In this document: positions 8,537 through 17,340 of the stretch, piece by piece | Layout of the letters: every line of letters begins with the position of its first letter | Numbering within the stretch: position 1 is the stretch's first letter | NCBI RefSeq assembly: GCF_002896965.1 | Contig: NZ_LYMM01000095.1 | Coordinates: forward strand, 124,001 to 188,000 | Length of the DNA: 64,000 nucleotides | DNA from: Novosphingobium guangzhouense | GTDB lineage: Bacteria; Pseudomonadota; Alphaproteobacteria; Sphingomonadales; Sphingomonadaceae | Reading direction: 5' to 3' | Program-made: the position numbers and the translations under genes | Notes under the pieces: generated by a model | What the model was told of the DNA's origin: nothing | The model's database searches: none | Seen by the model: the letters and a program-made list of their open reading frames with translations, nothing else

Positions 8537-9754
8537 TCAGAGGTCGATCAGCAGACGGGTGGGGTCTTCGATCGCTTCCTTGATGGTCTTGAGCGCGGTG
8601 ACCGCCTCGCGACCGTCAATGATGCGGTGGTCGTAGGACAGCGCGATGTACATCATCGGGCGGATCACGATCTCACCGTTGCGGACGACCGCACGGTCCT
8701 CGATGCGGTGAAGGCCCAGCACTGCCGACTGCGGCGGGTTGATGATCGGGGTGGACATGAGGCCACCGAACACGCCGCCGTTCGAGATGGTGAAGGTGCC
8801 GCCGGCCATGTCGGCCATGGTCAGCGTGCCTTCCTTGGCCTTCTTGCCGAAGCCCGCGATGGCCTTCTCGATGCCGGCGAAGCCCAGCTTGTCGCAGTCC
8901 TTGACGACCGGAACGACCAGGCCGTTCGGGGCCGAGACGGCAACCGAGATGTCGACGTAGTCGTGGTACACGATCTCGTCGCCGTCGATCTGGGCGTTGA
9001 CGGCCGGAATGTCCTTGAGCGCCAGGACCGAAGCCTTGGCGAAGAACGACATGAAGCCCAGCTTGATGCCGTGCTTCTTCTGGAACACGTCCTTGTACTT
9101 TTCACGCGCTTCGATGACGGCCGACATGTCGACGTCGTTGAAGGTGGTGAGCAGGGCGGCGTTGTCCTGCGCGGACTTCAGGCGCTTGGCGATCGTCTGG
9201 CGCAGGCGCGTCATCTTCACGCGCTCTTCGGTGCGGGCCGAGGCCGGAACCGAAGCGGCTGCGGCAGCCGGAGCAGCCGAAGCGGCCGGCTTGTTCTTGG
9301 CCGCTTCGAGGACGTCGTCCTTGGTGATGCGGCCATCCTTGCCGGTGCCCTTGATGGTCGCCGGGTCGATGCCGTGTTCCAGGATGGCGCGGCGAACGGC
9401 GGGCGAAAGCACCGACGAACCTGCCGAACCTTCGTCCGCTGCGGGGGCCGCTGCGGGCGCTGCAGCGGCAGCCGGAGCAGGCGCTGCGGCGGGCTTGGCG
9501 GCGGCAGGAGCGCCGGCGCCCTCTTCGATCGTGGCGATCAGGGCGCCGACGGTGACGGTGTCGCCTTCCTTGACGAGCTGCTGGCCCATGGTGCCCGCGT
9601 GGGGCGCCATGACGTCGATCGCGACCTTGTCGGTTTCGAGGCTGGCGATGGGCTCGTCAGCGGCAACGGCTTCGCCGGGCTGCTTGAGCCACTGGCCGAT
9701 GGTGGCCTCGGCGACGGATTCCCCAAGGACGGGGACTTTGACTTCGGTGGTCAT
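8537..9754 (-). CDS. odhB: 2-oxoglutarate dehydrogenase E2, dihydrolipoyl succinyltransferase
   Basis: The product is 405 aa. An N-terminal lipoyl domain carries the lipoylation lysine in ETDKVAID (Lys43). An Ala/Pro-rich linker follows (about 85-112, then again near 160), with the E3-binding domain between (SPAVRRAILEHGIDPATIKG). The C-terminal catalytic acyltransferase domain has SYDHRIIDG with the catalytic His at about 376. It transfers the succinyl group to CoA in the TCA cycle. It follows sucA by 8 nt, so the two are co-transcribed. Confidence 0.97.
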   Translation of the reverse strand: MTTEVKVPVLGESVAEATIGQWLKQPGEAVAADEPIASLETDKVAIDVMAPHAGTMGQQLVKEGDTVTVGALIATIEEGAGAPAAAKPAAAPAPAAAAAPAAAPAADEGSAGSSVLSPAVRRAILEHGIDPATIKGTGKDGRITKDDVLEAAKNKPAASAAPAAAAASVPASARTEERVKMTRLRQTIAKRLKSAQDNAALLTTFNDVDMSAVIEAREKYKDVFQKKHGIKLGFMSFFAKASVLALKDIPAVNAQIDGDEIVYHDYVDISVAVSAPNGLVVPVVKDCDKLGFAGIEKAIAGFGKKAKEGTLTMADMAGGTFTISNGGVFGGLMSTPIINPPQSAVLGLHRIEDRAVVRNGEIVIRPMMYIALSYDHRIIDGREAVTALKTIKEAIEDPTRLLIDL

Positions 9755-9762
9755 GATTTATC

Positions 9763-12612
9763 TCAAGCCTTCTGCTTGCGACGGAGTTCGGAACGGACGG
9801 AAAGATGCAGCGCGTCGGCAACCAGCGCCGCCTGTTCGGCGGTGTGGCGCTTGGCGAGGCCGGTGGCCGGCGATGCCGAGGCAGAGCGGCCCGCATAGCG
9901 CGGACGCGGAGCCTTGACGCCCGCCTCGACGGCGGCGGCTTCGACCAGCGGTTCGACGAAGAACCAGGAACCGTTGTTCTTCGGTTCTTCCTGGCACCAG
10001 ACGATCTCTTCGAGGTTGGGCATCTTCGACAGACGCTTGGCCAGCGGTTCGCCCGGGAAGGGGTAGAGCTGCTCGATGCGGATGATCTGCGTGTCGTCGA
10101 TTTCGGCGGCATCGCGCGCTTCGAGAAGGTCGTAGAAGACCTTGCCCGAACACAGCACGACGTTCTTGGTCGCTTCGTCCGACGAACCCTTGGGGTCGGA
10201 GAGGATGCGCTTGAAGTCGCCTTCGAGGAAGTCCTTTGCCGCAGACTTCGCCAGCGGGTGGCGCAGCAGCGACTTGGGCGTCATGATGACGAGCGGCTTG
10301 CGGAACGGACGGTGCATCTGCCGGCGCAGCACGTGGAAGTAGTTGGCCGGGCTGGTGATGTTGCAGACCTGGATGTTGTCCTGCGCGCAGAGCTGCAGGT
10401 AACGTTCCAGACGCGCCGACGAGTGTTCAGGCCCCTGGCCTTCGTAACCGTGCGGCAGCAGCATGACGAGGCCGTTCGCGCGCAGCCACTTGGACTCCGC
10501 CGATGCGACGTACTGGTCGATGATGATCTGCGCGCCGTTGGCGAAGTCACCGAACTGGGCTTCCCACAGCACCATGGTCTTGGGGTCGGCGCTGGCATAG
10601 CCGTACTCGAAGCCGAGCACGCCGTATTCCGACAGCGTCGAATCCAGCACCTCGAAGCGGCCGTGCGGCAGCGTGGTGAGGGCGACGTACTTGCTCTCGG
10701 TGGTCTGGTCGGTCCAGACCGCGTGACGCTGCGAGAAGGTGCCGCGACCGCAGTCCTGGCCCGACAGGCGAACGCCGTAGCCTTCCGAGACGAGGCTGCC
10801 GAAGGCGAGCGCCTCCGCCGTGGCCCAGTCGAAGCCTTCGCCCGACTTGAACATCTCTTCCTTGGCGGCAAGCACGCGGGCGAGCGTCTTGTGGACGGTG
10901 AAGTCCACCGGAACGGTCGTCAGGGTGCGGCCGAGGCTTTCGAACAGCTTGGGTTCGATCCTGGTGTCGACGTTGCGGCGCGCGGTTTCCGGGTCCGCAG
11001 GCTTGTGGAAGCCGCTCCACTGGCCCGAGAACCAGTCGGCCTGGTTGGACTTGTAGGTCTTGGCCGCCTCGAACTCTTCTTCCAGATGCGCGGTGAAGGA
11101 CGCTTCGGTCTGGGCCAGGAACGCGTCGTCGATGACGCCTTCTGCCTTCAGCTTTTCACCGTAGATCTTCGACACCGGGGGGTGCTGGCGGATCTTCTGG
11201 TACATCAGCGGCTGCGTGAAGCCGGGCTCGTCGCCTTCGTTGTGGCCGAAGCGGCGATAGCACCACATGTCGATCACGATGTCGCGGCCGAAGGTCTGGC
11301 GGTAGTCGATCGCCAGCTTGCAGGCAAAGGTCACCGCAGCCGGATCATCGCCGTTGACGTGCAGGATCGGCGCCTGAACGCCCTTGGCGACGTCCGAGGG
11401 ATACGGCGAGTTGCGCGCGAACTGCGGGCTCGTCGTGAAGCCGATCTGGTTGTTGATGATGAAGTGGATGCAACCGCCGGTGTTGTAGCCCTTCACGCCC
11501 GAGAGGCCGAAGCACTCCCAGATGATGCCCTGGCCCGCGAAGGCCGCGTCACCGTGGATGAGGACCGGAAGCACCTGCTTGTGCTTGCCGCCGGGGCCGA
11601 TATCGTCGCCGATGTCGTCCGCGATCTGCTGATAGGCGCGGACCTTGCCGAGCACGACCGGATCGACGGTTTCGAGGTGCGAGGGGTTGGGCATGAGGCT
11701 CATGTGAACCTTGATGCCGTCGAACTCGCGGTCCGCCGAAGTGCCCAGGTGGTACTTCACGTCGCCCGAGCCGCCCACGTCTTCGGGGTTGGCGGTGCCG
11801 CCCGAGAATTCGTGGAAGATCACTTTGTAGGGCTTGGCAAGGACGTTGGAGAGGACGTTCAGGCGGCCGCGGTGGGCCATGCCGTAGACGATTTCCTTGA
11901 CGCCCAGCTGGCCGCCGTACTTGATCACCGCCTCAAGGGCAGGGATCATCGATTCGCCGCCGTCAAGGCCGAAGCGCTTGGTGCCGACGTACTTCTTGCC
12001 GAGGAACTTTTCGTACTGCTCGCCGCGCACGACGGCCGAGAGGATCGCCTTCTTGCCTTCCGGCGTGAATTCGATTTCCTTGTCGGCACCTTCCATGCGT
12101 TCCTGGAGGAAGCGGCGCTCCTCCGTGTCGGCGATGTGCATGTACTCAAGGCCGACCTTGCCGCAGTAGTTGGCGCGCAGGATCTGCACGATCTCGCGCA
12201 CGGTCGTCCATTCGAGGCCGAGCGCGCCGCCGACATAGACCTTGCGGTCCTGCGCGGCGCCGGCGAAGCCGTGGTATTCCGGCGTCAGATCGGCGGGAAG
12301 CTTGCGCTGGTTGAGGCCGAGCGGGTCGAGGTCCGCTGCAAGATGACCGCGCACGCGATACGTGCGGATCAGCATCATCGCGCGGATTGCATCGGCCGCC
12401 GCTTCGTCTATGCGGGACTGGTCGATCGGGGCACCGCCCTTGGCGGCCGCCTTCTTGATCTCGGCCTTCAGGACGGTGGGATCAAGTCCCTGCGTCCAGT
12501 CGTCCTCGGCATCGCCACCGACGAGGGGCCAGTTGCCGCGCTGCCAGCTGGGACCGGCCTGAACTTCGTCCAGTGCCGCGTCCGGGGTGAAATCGAAACT
12601 CTCGTCGCCCAT
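9763..12612 (-). CDS. sucA: 2-oxoglutarate dehydrogenase E1 (thiamine-dependent decarboxylase)
   Basis: The product is about 949 aa, of usual length for SucA. It contains the thiamine-diphosphate region (LIHGDAAFAGQG, then a GDDPAAV stretch) and the typical C-terminal transketolase-like half (HGYEGQGPEHSSARLER). It decarboxylates 2-oxoglutarate and passes the succinyl group to OdhB. I take ATG 12612, preceded by AGGTGA; an in-frame GTG three codons earlier is possible. It is separated from sucD by 200 nt containing a strong hairpin and is tightly coupled to odhB downstream. Confidence 0.97.
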   Translation of the reverse strand: MGDESFDFTPDAALDEVQAGPSWQRGNWPLVGGDAEDDWTQGLDPTVLKAEIKKAAAKGGAPIDQSRIDEAAADAIRAMMLIRTYRVRGHLAADLDPLGLNQRKLPADLTPEYHGFAGAAQDRKVYVGGALGLEWTTVREIVQILRANYCGKVGLEYMHIADTEERRFLQERMEGADKEIEFTPEGKKAILSAVVRGEQYEKFLGKKYVGTKRFGLDGGESMIPALEAVIKYGGQLGVKEIVYGMAHRGRLNVLSNVLAKPYKVIFHEFSGGTANPEDVGGSGDVKYHLGTSADREFDGIKVHMSLMPNPSHLETVDPVVLGKVRAYQQIADDIGDDIGPGGKHKQVLPVLIHGDAAFAGQGIIWECFGLSGVKGYNTGGCIHFIINNQIGFTTSPQFARNSPYPSDVAKGVQAPILHVNGDDPAAVTFACKLAIDYRQTFGRDIVIDMWCYRRFGHNEGDEPGFTQPLMYQKIRQHPPVSKIYGEKLKAEGVIDDAFLAQTEASFTAHLEEEFEAAKTYKSNQADWFSGQWSGFHKPADPETARRNVDTRIEPKLFESLGRTLTTVPVDFTVHKTLARVLAAKEEMFKSGEGFDWATAEALAFGSLVSEGYGVRLSGQDCGRGTFSQRHAVWTDQTTESKYVALTTLPHGRFEVLDSTLSEYGVLGFEYGYASADPKTMVLWEAQFGDFANGAQIIIDQYVASAESKWLRANGLVMLLPHGYEGQGPEHSSARLERYLQLCAQDNIQVCNITSPANYFHVLRRQMHRPFRKPLVIMTPKSLLRHPLAKSAAKDFLEGDFKRILSDPKGSSDEATKNVVLCSGKVFYDLLEARDAAEIDDTQIIRIEQLYPFPGEPLAKRLSKMPNLEEIVWCQEEPKNNGSWFFVEPLVEAAAVEAGVKAPRPRYAGRSASASPATGLAKRHTAEQAALVADALHLSVRSELRRKQKA

Positions 12613-12763
12613 AGGAATCACCTATCGCCACGCCCGGACGGGTCGTCCGGCGTCTTGTGTTGGGCGGGCTGACGGGGCTTTCCGGGGAGGGAGGGGGCCG
12701 CTAGTCCGCTCAGGGTACTCACGCCGGGACCGGATGCCCCATGCGCGTCATGGTAAGCGCTCC

Positions 12764-12796
12764 GGGGCGGCGGGGTTCCTTGAGAACCGCCGCCCC
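12764..12796 (-). terminator. GC-rich hairpin between sucD and sucA
   Basis: GGGGCGGCGGGGTTC (12764-12778) pairs with GAACCGCCGCCCC (12784-12796) with a small bulge and a 5-nt loop. It sits 16 nt beyond the sucD stop. There is no clear T-run, so it may be a pause, attenuator or mRNA-stabilising element rather than a full terminator. Confidence 0.6.
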
Positions 12797-12812
12797 GTTG
12801 CACCTATTTGTT

Positions 12813-13703
12813 TCAGGCGAAGGCCTTGATGGCTTCCACCAGGGTCTCACCCAGCAGCGAGGGGCTGGACGACACCTTGATGCCGGCCTCTTCCATCGCC
12901 GCGATCTTGTCTTCGGCGCCGCCCTGGCCGCCCGAGACGATCGCGCCGGCGTGGCCCATGCGGCGGCCCGGAGGCGCCGTGCGGCCGGCGATGAAGCCCG
13001 CCATCGGCTTGCGACGGCCGCGCTTGGCTTCGTCCTTGAGGAACTGCGCCGCTTCTTCTTCGGCCGAGCCGCCGATTTCGCCGATCATGATGATCGACTT
13101 GGTGGCTTCGTCGGCCAGGAAGAGTTCGAGGACGTCGATGAAGTTGGTGCCGTTGACCGGGTCGCCGCCGATGCCGACTGCGGTGGTCTGGCCCAGGCCC
13201 GCTGCGGTGGTCTGGAACACGGCTTCATAGGTGAGCGTGCCCGAGCGCGAGACGACGCCGACCGAACCCTGCGAGAAGATGTTGCCCGGCATGATGCCGA
13301 TCTTGCATTCGTTGGGGGTCAGGACGCCGGGGCAGTTCGGGCCGATCAGGCGCGACTTCGAACCGACGAGCGCGCGCTTCACCGGCACCATGTCGAGAAC
13401 GGGGATGCCCTCGGTGATGCAGATGATGAGTTCCATTTCGGCGTCGATCGCTTCGAGGATCGCGTCGGCGGCGCCGAACGGCGGCACGTAGACGCACGAT
13501 GCGGTGGCGCCGGTCGCGGCCTTGGCTTCGTGGACCGAGTTGAACTGGGGCAGGCCGAGGTGCTCGGTGCCGCCCTTGCCGGGGGTCACGCCCGCAACCA
13601 TCTGCGTGCCGTAATCGAGAGCGGCCTGGGTGTGGAAGCTGCCCGTCGCGCCGGTCATGCCCTGGGTGATGACCTTGGTGTTCTTGTTAACGAGGATCGA
13701 CAT
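12813..13703 (-). CDS. sucD: Succinyl-CoA ligase, alpha subunit
   Basis: The product is 296 aa. The CoA-binding Rossmann domain starts MSILVNKNTKVITQGMTGATG. The C-terminal ligase domain contains the phosphohistidine motif MGHAGAIVSGGQG, and SRSGTLTYE lies in the centre. It makes ATP or GTP from succinyl-CoA together with the beta subunit. The partner gene sucC is not in this window: the upstream neighbour is mdh directly, whereas many alphaproteobacteria have sucC between them. Confidence 0.97.
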   Translation of the reverse strand: MSILVNKNTKVITQGMTGATGSFHTQAALDYGTQMVAGVTPGKGGTEHLGLPQFNSVHEAKAATGATASCVYVPPFGAADAILEAIDAEMELIICITEGIPVLDMVPVKRALVGSKSRLIGPNCPGVLTPNECKIGIMPGNIFSQGSVGVVSRSGTLTYEAVFQTTAAGLGQTTAVGIGGDPVNGTNFIDVLELFLADEATKSIIMIGEIGGSAEEEAAQFLKDEAKRGRRKPMAGFIAGRTAPPGRRMGHAGAIVSGGQGGAEDKIAAMEEAGIKVSSSPSLLGETLVEAIKAFA

Positions 13704-13768
13704 CGGTTTTCCTGTTCCTGATCATGGAAGCAGCCGGGAAGGCCAGGGAGGTTCCAAGAAACTATTTT

Positions 13769-13825
13769 GCCCCCGCGCTACCCACCATTGTGACAGGCTG
13801 CCACGCAGGACGGGTAGGCGGGGGC
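13769..13825 (-). other. Long hairpin in the mdh-sucD spacer
   Basis: GCCCCCGC-GC-TACCC (13769-13783) is complementary to GGGTA-G-GCGGGGGC (13812-13825), enclosing about 28 nt. It lies in the spacer between mdh and sucD. No T-run follows, so it may be an mRNA-processing or attenuation structure. Confidence 0.5.
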
Positions 13826-13839
13826 GGTATTCAAAAAGC

Positions 13840-14802
13840 TCAGGCGAGCGTGCTGTCGATGCCCTTGCAGGCGACCAGCAGTTCCTTGACCGCGTCGACC
13901 GAGACCTGAAGGTTCGACTTCGCTTCGTCGTCCAGGGTGATCTCGACGACTTCCTCGACGCCGTTCGCGCCGATCACTGCGGGCACGCCGACGTAAAGGC
14001 CGTCAACGCCATACTGGCCGTCGACATAGGCCGCGACGGGCAGGATGCGCTTCTGGTCGTTGAGGTAGGCTTCGGCCATGGCGATGCCCGAAGCGGCCGG
14101 TGCGTAGAACGCCGAGCCGGTCTTGAGCAGGCCGACGATCTCGCCGCCGCCCGAACGGGTGCGCTGCACGATCGCGTCGATCTTTTCCTGGGTGGTGCGG
14201 CCCAGCTTGATGAGGTCGGGCAGGCCGATGCCGTTGACGGTCGAATACTGCACGACCGGGACCATGGTGTCGCCGTGGCCGCCGAGCACGAAAGTGTTCA
14301 CGTCGCGGATCGAGACGCCGAATTCCCATGCCAGGAAGGTCGAGAAGCGGGCCGAGTCCAGAACGCCGGCCATGCCGACGACCTTGTTGTGGGGCAGGCC
14401 TGAGAATTCGCGCAGCGCCCAGACCATCGCGTCGAGCGGGTTGGTGATGCAGATCACGAAGGCGTCGGGCGCGTTGGCGGCGATGCCTTCGCCGACCGAC
14501 TTCATCACCTTGAGGTTGATGCCGAGCAGGTCGTCGCGGCTCATGCCGGGCTTGCGGGCGACACCGGCGGTGACGATGATGACGTCTGCGCCGGCAATGT
14601 CGGCGTAGTCATTGGTGCCGGTGATCTTGGCGTCGAAGCCTTCGACCGGGCCGCACTGCGAGAGGTCGAGAGCCTTGCCCTGCGGGAGACCTTCGGCCAC
14701 GTCGAACAGGACGATGTCGCCCAGTTCCTTCTGCGCCGCGAGGTGCGCCAGAGTGCCGCCGATGTTGCCGGCGCCGATGAGGGCAATCTTCTTACGAGCC
14801 AT
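13840..14802 (-). CDS. mdh: Malate dehydrogenase (NAD, LDH-like type)
   Basis: The product is 320 aa. NAD binds at ALIGAGNIGGTLAH near the N-terminus. The catalytic loop has the Arg-rich PGMSRDDLL motif, and the active-site histidine is in GGHGDTMVP. Its length and sequence fit the LDH-like MDH of alphaproteobacteria. It converts malate to oxaloacetate in the TCA cycle. The start at 14802 (MARKKIALIG) was chosen because the upstream codons are not conserved-looking. First gene of the minus-strand TCA block. Confidence 0.97.
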   Translation of the reverse strand: MARKKIALIGAGNIGGTLAHLAAQKELGDIVLFDVAEGLPQGKALDLSQCGPVEGFDAKITGTNDYADIAGADVIIVTAGVARKPGMSRDDLLGINLKVMKSVGEGIAANAPDAFVICITNPLDAMVWALREFSGLPHNKVVGMAGVLDSARFSTFLAWEFGVSIRDVNTFVLGGHGDTMVPVVQYSTVNGIGLPDLIKLGRTTQEKIDAIVQRTRSGGGEIVGLLKTGSAFYAPAASGIAMAEAYLNDQKRILPVAAYVDGQYGVDGLYVGVPAVIGANGVEEVVEITLDDEAKSNLQVSVDAVKELLVACKGIDSTLA

Positions 14803-15175
14803 GATCCGTTCGTGTCCTTCCCGAGGGCGGGATTTTTCGGACTTCAAGGCGGCCTGCGCTAATCCCGCAAATGGCAGGTGCCGGTGTTTGCGGAGCCGGC
14901 CCTACGCCCCTTGGCAGACCATTGCAACCGGCAATGGGGTGTTTAAGCCAGCTTTTATTTGATAATAGTTCGCAATTGCAATAAAGGGGGTGAATTGGCG
15001 GAAAATCGCCTGTTTGTTCACCTGTCGGCAATGTTTCGAAAGGCTTCGGCGCCGCTTCGGAAGATATCGAACGTGGATACGGAGGGTGCAAGTCGCCTTG
15101 TGCGCGACTCGTCGAGGGCCTGATCCTCCCTGTCGCGAAGTGCGGGCAGAGATGCCTCTCAGGCGGCTATTCGGT
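14803..15175. other. Intergenic region upstream of mdh (373 nt)
   Basis: No coding sequence is supported here. A markedly AT-rich patch at about 14955-14990 is the likely promoter area of the mdh operon (minus strand), but I could not place -35/-10 hexamers with confidence. Nothing else is evident. Confidence 0.4.
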
Positions 15176-15532
15176 TTATGCGGAGAGCCGCTTCGCGAGG
15201 GCGGCGGCCATCCGGCGGTCAAGGTGGCCGCAGATGCCCAGCCAGCGGGTGCGGGCGCCGACGTCGCCGCGCGCGTGGGCGGCTTCGGCTTCCATGCGGG
15301 CCTGGTCGGCGGCGGACAGGCCGTGGCGGGCGAAGTGCATGAGGGCTTCGGCAATGCCGGCGTCGATCTCGACGGCGGGTGCCTGGGCAACCGGGCGCAG
15401 GTTCGGGCGGGGGATGCGGGCGACGGCGGTTCCGCGATTGTCATTGGCAGCGCCCAGCGAAGCGCCGGTGCAGAGAACGCCTGCGATGGCCGGCATCGTC
15501 CCGTTCATGGCGGCGGCGAAGCGGATGGTCAT
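15176..15532 (-). CDS. Hypothetical protein, Ala/Arg-rich
   Basis: The product is 118 aa. A weak signal-like N-terminus (FAAAMNGTMPAIAGVLC) is followed by a linker and a helical C-terminal half (GIAEALMHFARHGLSAADQ, then TRWLGICGHLDRRMAAALA). Base composition and third-position GC match neighbouring genes. I recognise no family. It stands alone between the mdh promoter region and the cell-wall hydrolase. Confidence 0.5.
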   Translation of the reverse strand: MTIRFAAAMNGTMPAIAGVLCTGASLGAANDNRGTAVARIPRPNLRPVAQAPAVEIDAGIAEALMHFARHGLSAADQARMEAEAAHARGDVGARTRWLGICGHLDRRMAAALAKRLSA

Positions 15533-15680
15533 GTTTGCGAAGTCTCTCTGCTTTTGGGGTCGACGGATTTGCGGTCTAACCCGGAAGGGATGAACCCATC
15601 ATGCAGGGACTTGGTTTCTCAAGTCTTGACCATTCCCCTTAGGGATGTTCCCCGGGTGTCATTGCTGCAATCGATTATCT

Positions 15681-16865
15681 TCAATTTGCAGGCGCGGCGA
15701 TCCAGCGACCGGAATTGGCGTACTCTGCCTTGATGCCCTGAGAATCCGGCAAATTCTGCGCCTTGTAGAGTGTATCGCCGCCGCGCTGCTGGACTTGCGC
15801 AGAGTAGGCGGGGGGCGGTGGGGAGGCGGGCGCGACAGGGGCGGCCTGCGCCACGGGCTCCATCTTCGCGGGCTGGGCCGTGCCGAATGCGCGCTGGAGG
15901 GCAAGCGGGTCGAGCGCGGCTGCTGCCGCTGCGGTATCGGCGCTGTCGTCCCGGCGATGCGGGGCGGCCATCGGTTCGCCGCCAAGGTAGGCGAAGCGGA
16001 ACGTCGCCGGGCTGCCTGCAGCACCGCGGAAGGCATAGAAGCGGTGCGCGCCTATGGTGGAAAGGTATTGCAGGCTGGGCACCCAATACGGGCTGACCTG
16101 GAGCGTATGATAATGCGTCGCAAGGCCGACCGGGGTGTAGACGAAGCCCGCCAGCGCCTGACGCGCGACGTTTTCGGCGCGGTCCCAGAACATCCTCTGC
16201 GGGCGGCGGGCCAGCGAGCCGTCGCAGGTGAACGAAAACTGGCAACCGGTCGGCCGCTCCGATCCCTGATAGACGACCCCGCAGACGGTCTTGGGATAGG
16301 CCGGATGCGCCACGCGGTTGAGGACGACTTGTGCCACCGCGCGCTGGCCCGCGTCAGGTTCGCTGGCGGCTTCGTAGTAGATCGCGGCGGTCATGCATTG
16401 CAGGGCGCGCGTGCGATCGACGCCGGAGTTGTCGATATGGATCGGACGCGCGGTGGGCAGCGGGCCGGAGACGGTGTCGTCGGTGTCAGAGCGGATGCCT
16501 TCGCCGACCTGCAGGGGGCGCTGCTCTGCCTCAAGATAATAGAAGGCCGAACCGGGGAAGCTGGCGCCTGCCTGCTCGAACGGCATCGGCAATGCATCGA
16601 CCTGCTGCGGGGCGGCATCGGCGATGGCGAAGTTGTCCCACCCTTCGGGCGCGGCAAAGGCGGGCAGGGCAACGGCGGCCAGCGCGGTGACGGCAAGCGT
16701 CCAGCGGCGGTGGAGAACCAGTGGGCGGTGGCCGATGCCTCGGGCGCGGCGCGGGTAGCGGCCGACGAAATCGCGTGGGCGCTCGAACGCGGTGGGATCT
16801 TCCCCCGAATCCTTCAGGGCCGCCGCAGGGGCGTGTGCCTGAATGGAGGAAGGGGCAGCGGTCAC
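15681..16865 (-). CDS. SleB-like cell-wall hydrolase, membrane-anchored
   Basis: The product is 394 aa. A basic cytoplasmic N-terminus of about 55 residues precedes one hydrophobic segment (WTLAVTALAAVALPAFAAP). The Hydrolase_2/SleB domain (PF07486 type) lies at about residues 155-270, with TAAIYYEAASEP (likely catalytic Glu), AVAQVVLNRVAHPAYP and CQFSFTCDG. A proline/alanine-rich tail follows. SleB-type enzymes are lytic transglycosylases acting on peptidoglycan. In non-sporulating sphingomonads the role is presumably wall remodelling. Confidence 0.85.
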   Translation of the reverse strand: MTAAPSSIQAHAPAAALKDSGEDPTAFERPRDFVGRYPRRARGIGHRPLVLHRRWTLAVTALAAVALPAFAAPEGWDNFAIADAAPQQVDALPMPFEQAGASFPGSAFYYLEAEQRPLQVGEGIRSDTDDTVSGPLPTARPIHIDNSGVDRTRALQCMTAAIYYEAASEPDAGQRAVAQVVLNRVAHPAYPKTVCGVVYQGSERPTGCQFSFTCDGSLARRPQRMFWDRAENVARQALAGFVYTPVGLATHYHTLQVSPYWVPSLQYLSTIGAHRFYAFRGAAGSPATFRFAYLGGEPMAAPHRRDDSADTAAAAAALDPLALQRAFGTAQPAKMEPVAQAAPVAPASPPPPAYSAQVQQRGGDTLYKAQNLPDSQGIKAEYANSGRWIAAPAN

Positions 16866-17047
16866 TCGGTTCCTTTCGGCCGCAATGGGGCAGCACCCGC
16901 CTAGCCCGGCTGCGATGCGGGCGCATCCGGGCGTTTCGGGGCGTCCCGTTGCGGTACAGCCGCGCTGCTTAGGCCCAATGGTTTAAGATTTCGCAATGCT
17001 TGCCGGGACGTGCCTGCAGCTTGCCAATCCCCGTAGCCCGCACTATC

Positions 17048-17235
17048 CGCGCGGATACGTCACGGGTGTCCGCAAGGACCCAAGAGGGAAGCCGGCTGTG
17101 ATTGCCGGCGCTGCCCCCGCAACTGTGACCGGGGAGGGCGTTTCCACCATGCCACTGGCCGGCAAGGCCGGGAAGGCGGCAAGCGTACCGACGATCCGGG
17201 AGCCAGGAGACCTGCCCGCGACCGTCGTTCCGCAG
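17048..17235 (+). ncRNA. Cobalamin (B12) riboswitch
   Basis: This region has the hallmark conserved blocks of the cobalamin aptamer in order: the 5' stem (GCGGATACGTCACGGGTG), GGGAAGCCGGCTG, GCCGGCGCTGCCCCCGC-AACTGTGA, GCCACTGGCCGGCAAGGCCGGGAAGGC split across a hairpin, and the B12 box AGCCAGGAGACCTGCC (17201-17216). It lies about 110 nt before btuB on the same strand. By analogy adenosylcobalamin binding represses the operon. Confidence 0.95.
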
Positions 17236-17268
17236 CCGGGCGGGGTGTACCGGGTGCAGCGAGCATGA

Positions 17269-17289
17269 CGCGCCGAAGAGAAAGGCGCG
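17269..17289 (+). promoter_or_regulatory. Candidate riboswitch expression-platform hairpin
   Basis: CGCGCC (17269-17274) and GGCGCG (17284-17289) form a perfect stem between the B12 box and the btuB ribosome-binding site. It has no T-run, so it may influence translation rather than transcription termination. Confidence 0.4.
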
Positions 17290-17340
17290 CGTGCCTCCGC
17301 CGTGGACGGCAAATTACGTTCAAGGTTCGGAGGAAGACGC

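Noticed and set aside
9805..12672. 955-codon open frame antisense to sucA
   Set aside because: Shadow of high third-position GC on the opposite strand; composition is Arg/Val/Asp-rich without recognisable motifs, while the minus strand encodes an unmistakable SucA.
16996..17268. 90-codon frame over the riboswitch
   Set aside because: Conserved cobalamin aptamer blocks explain the sequence.
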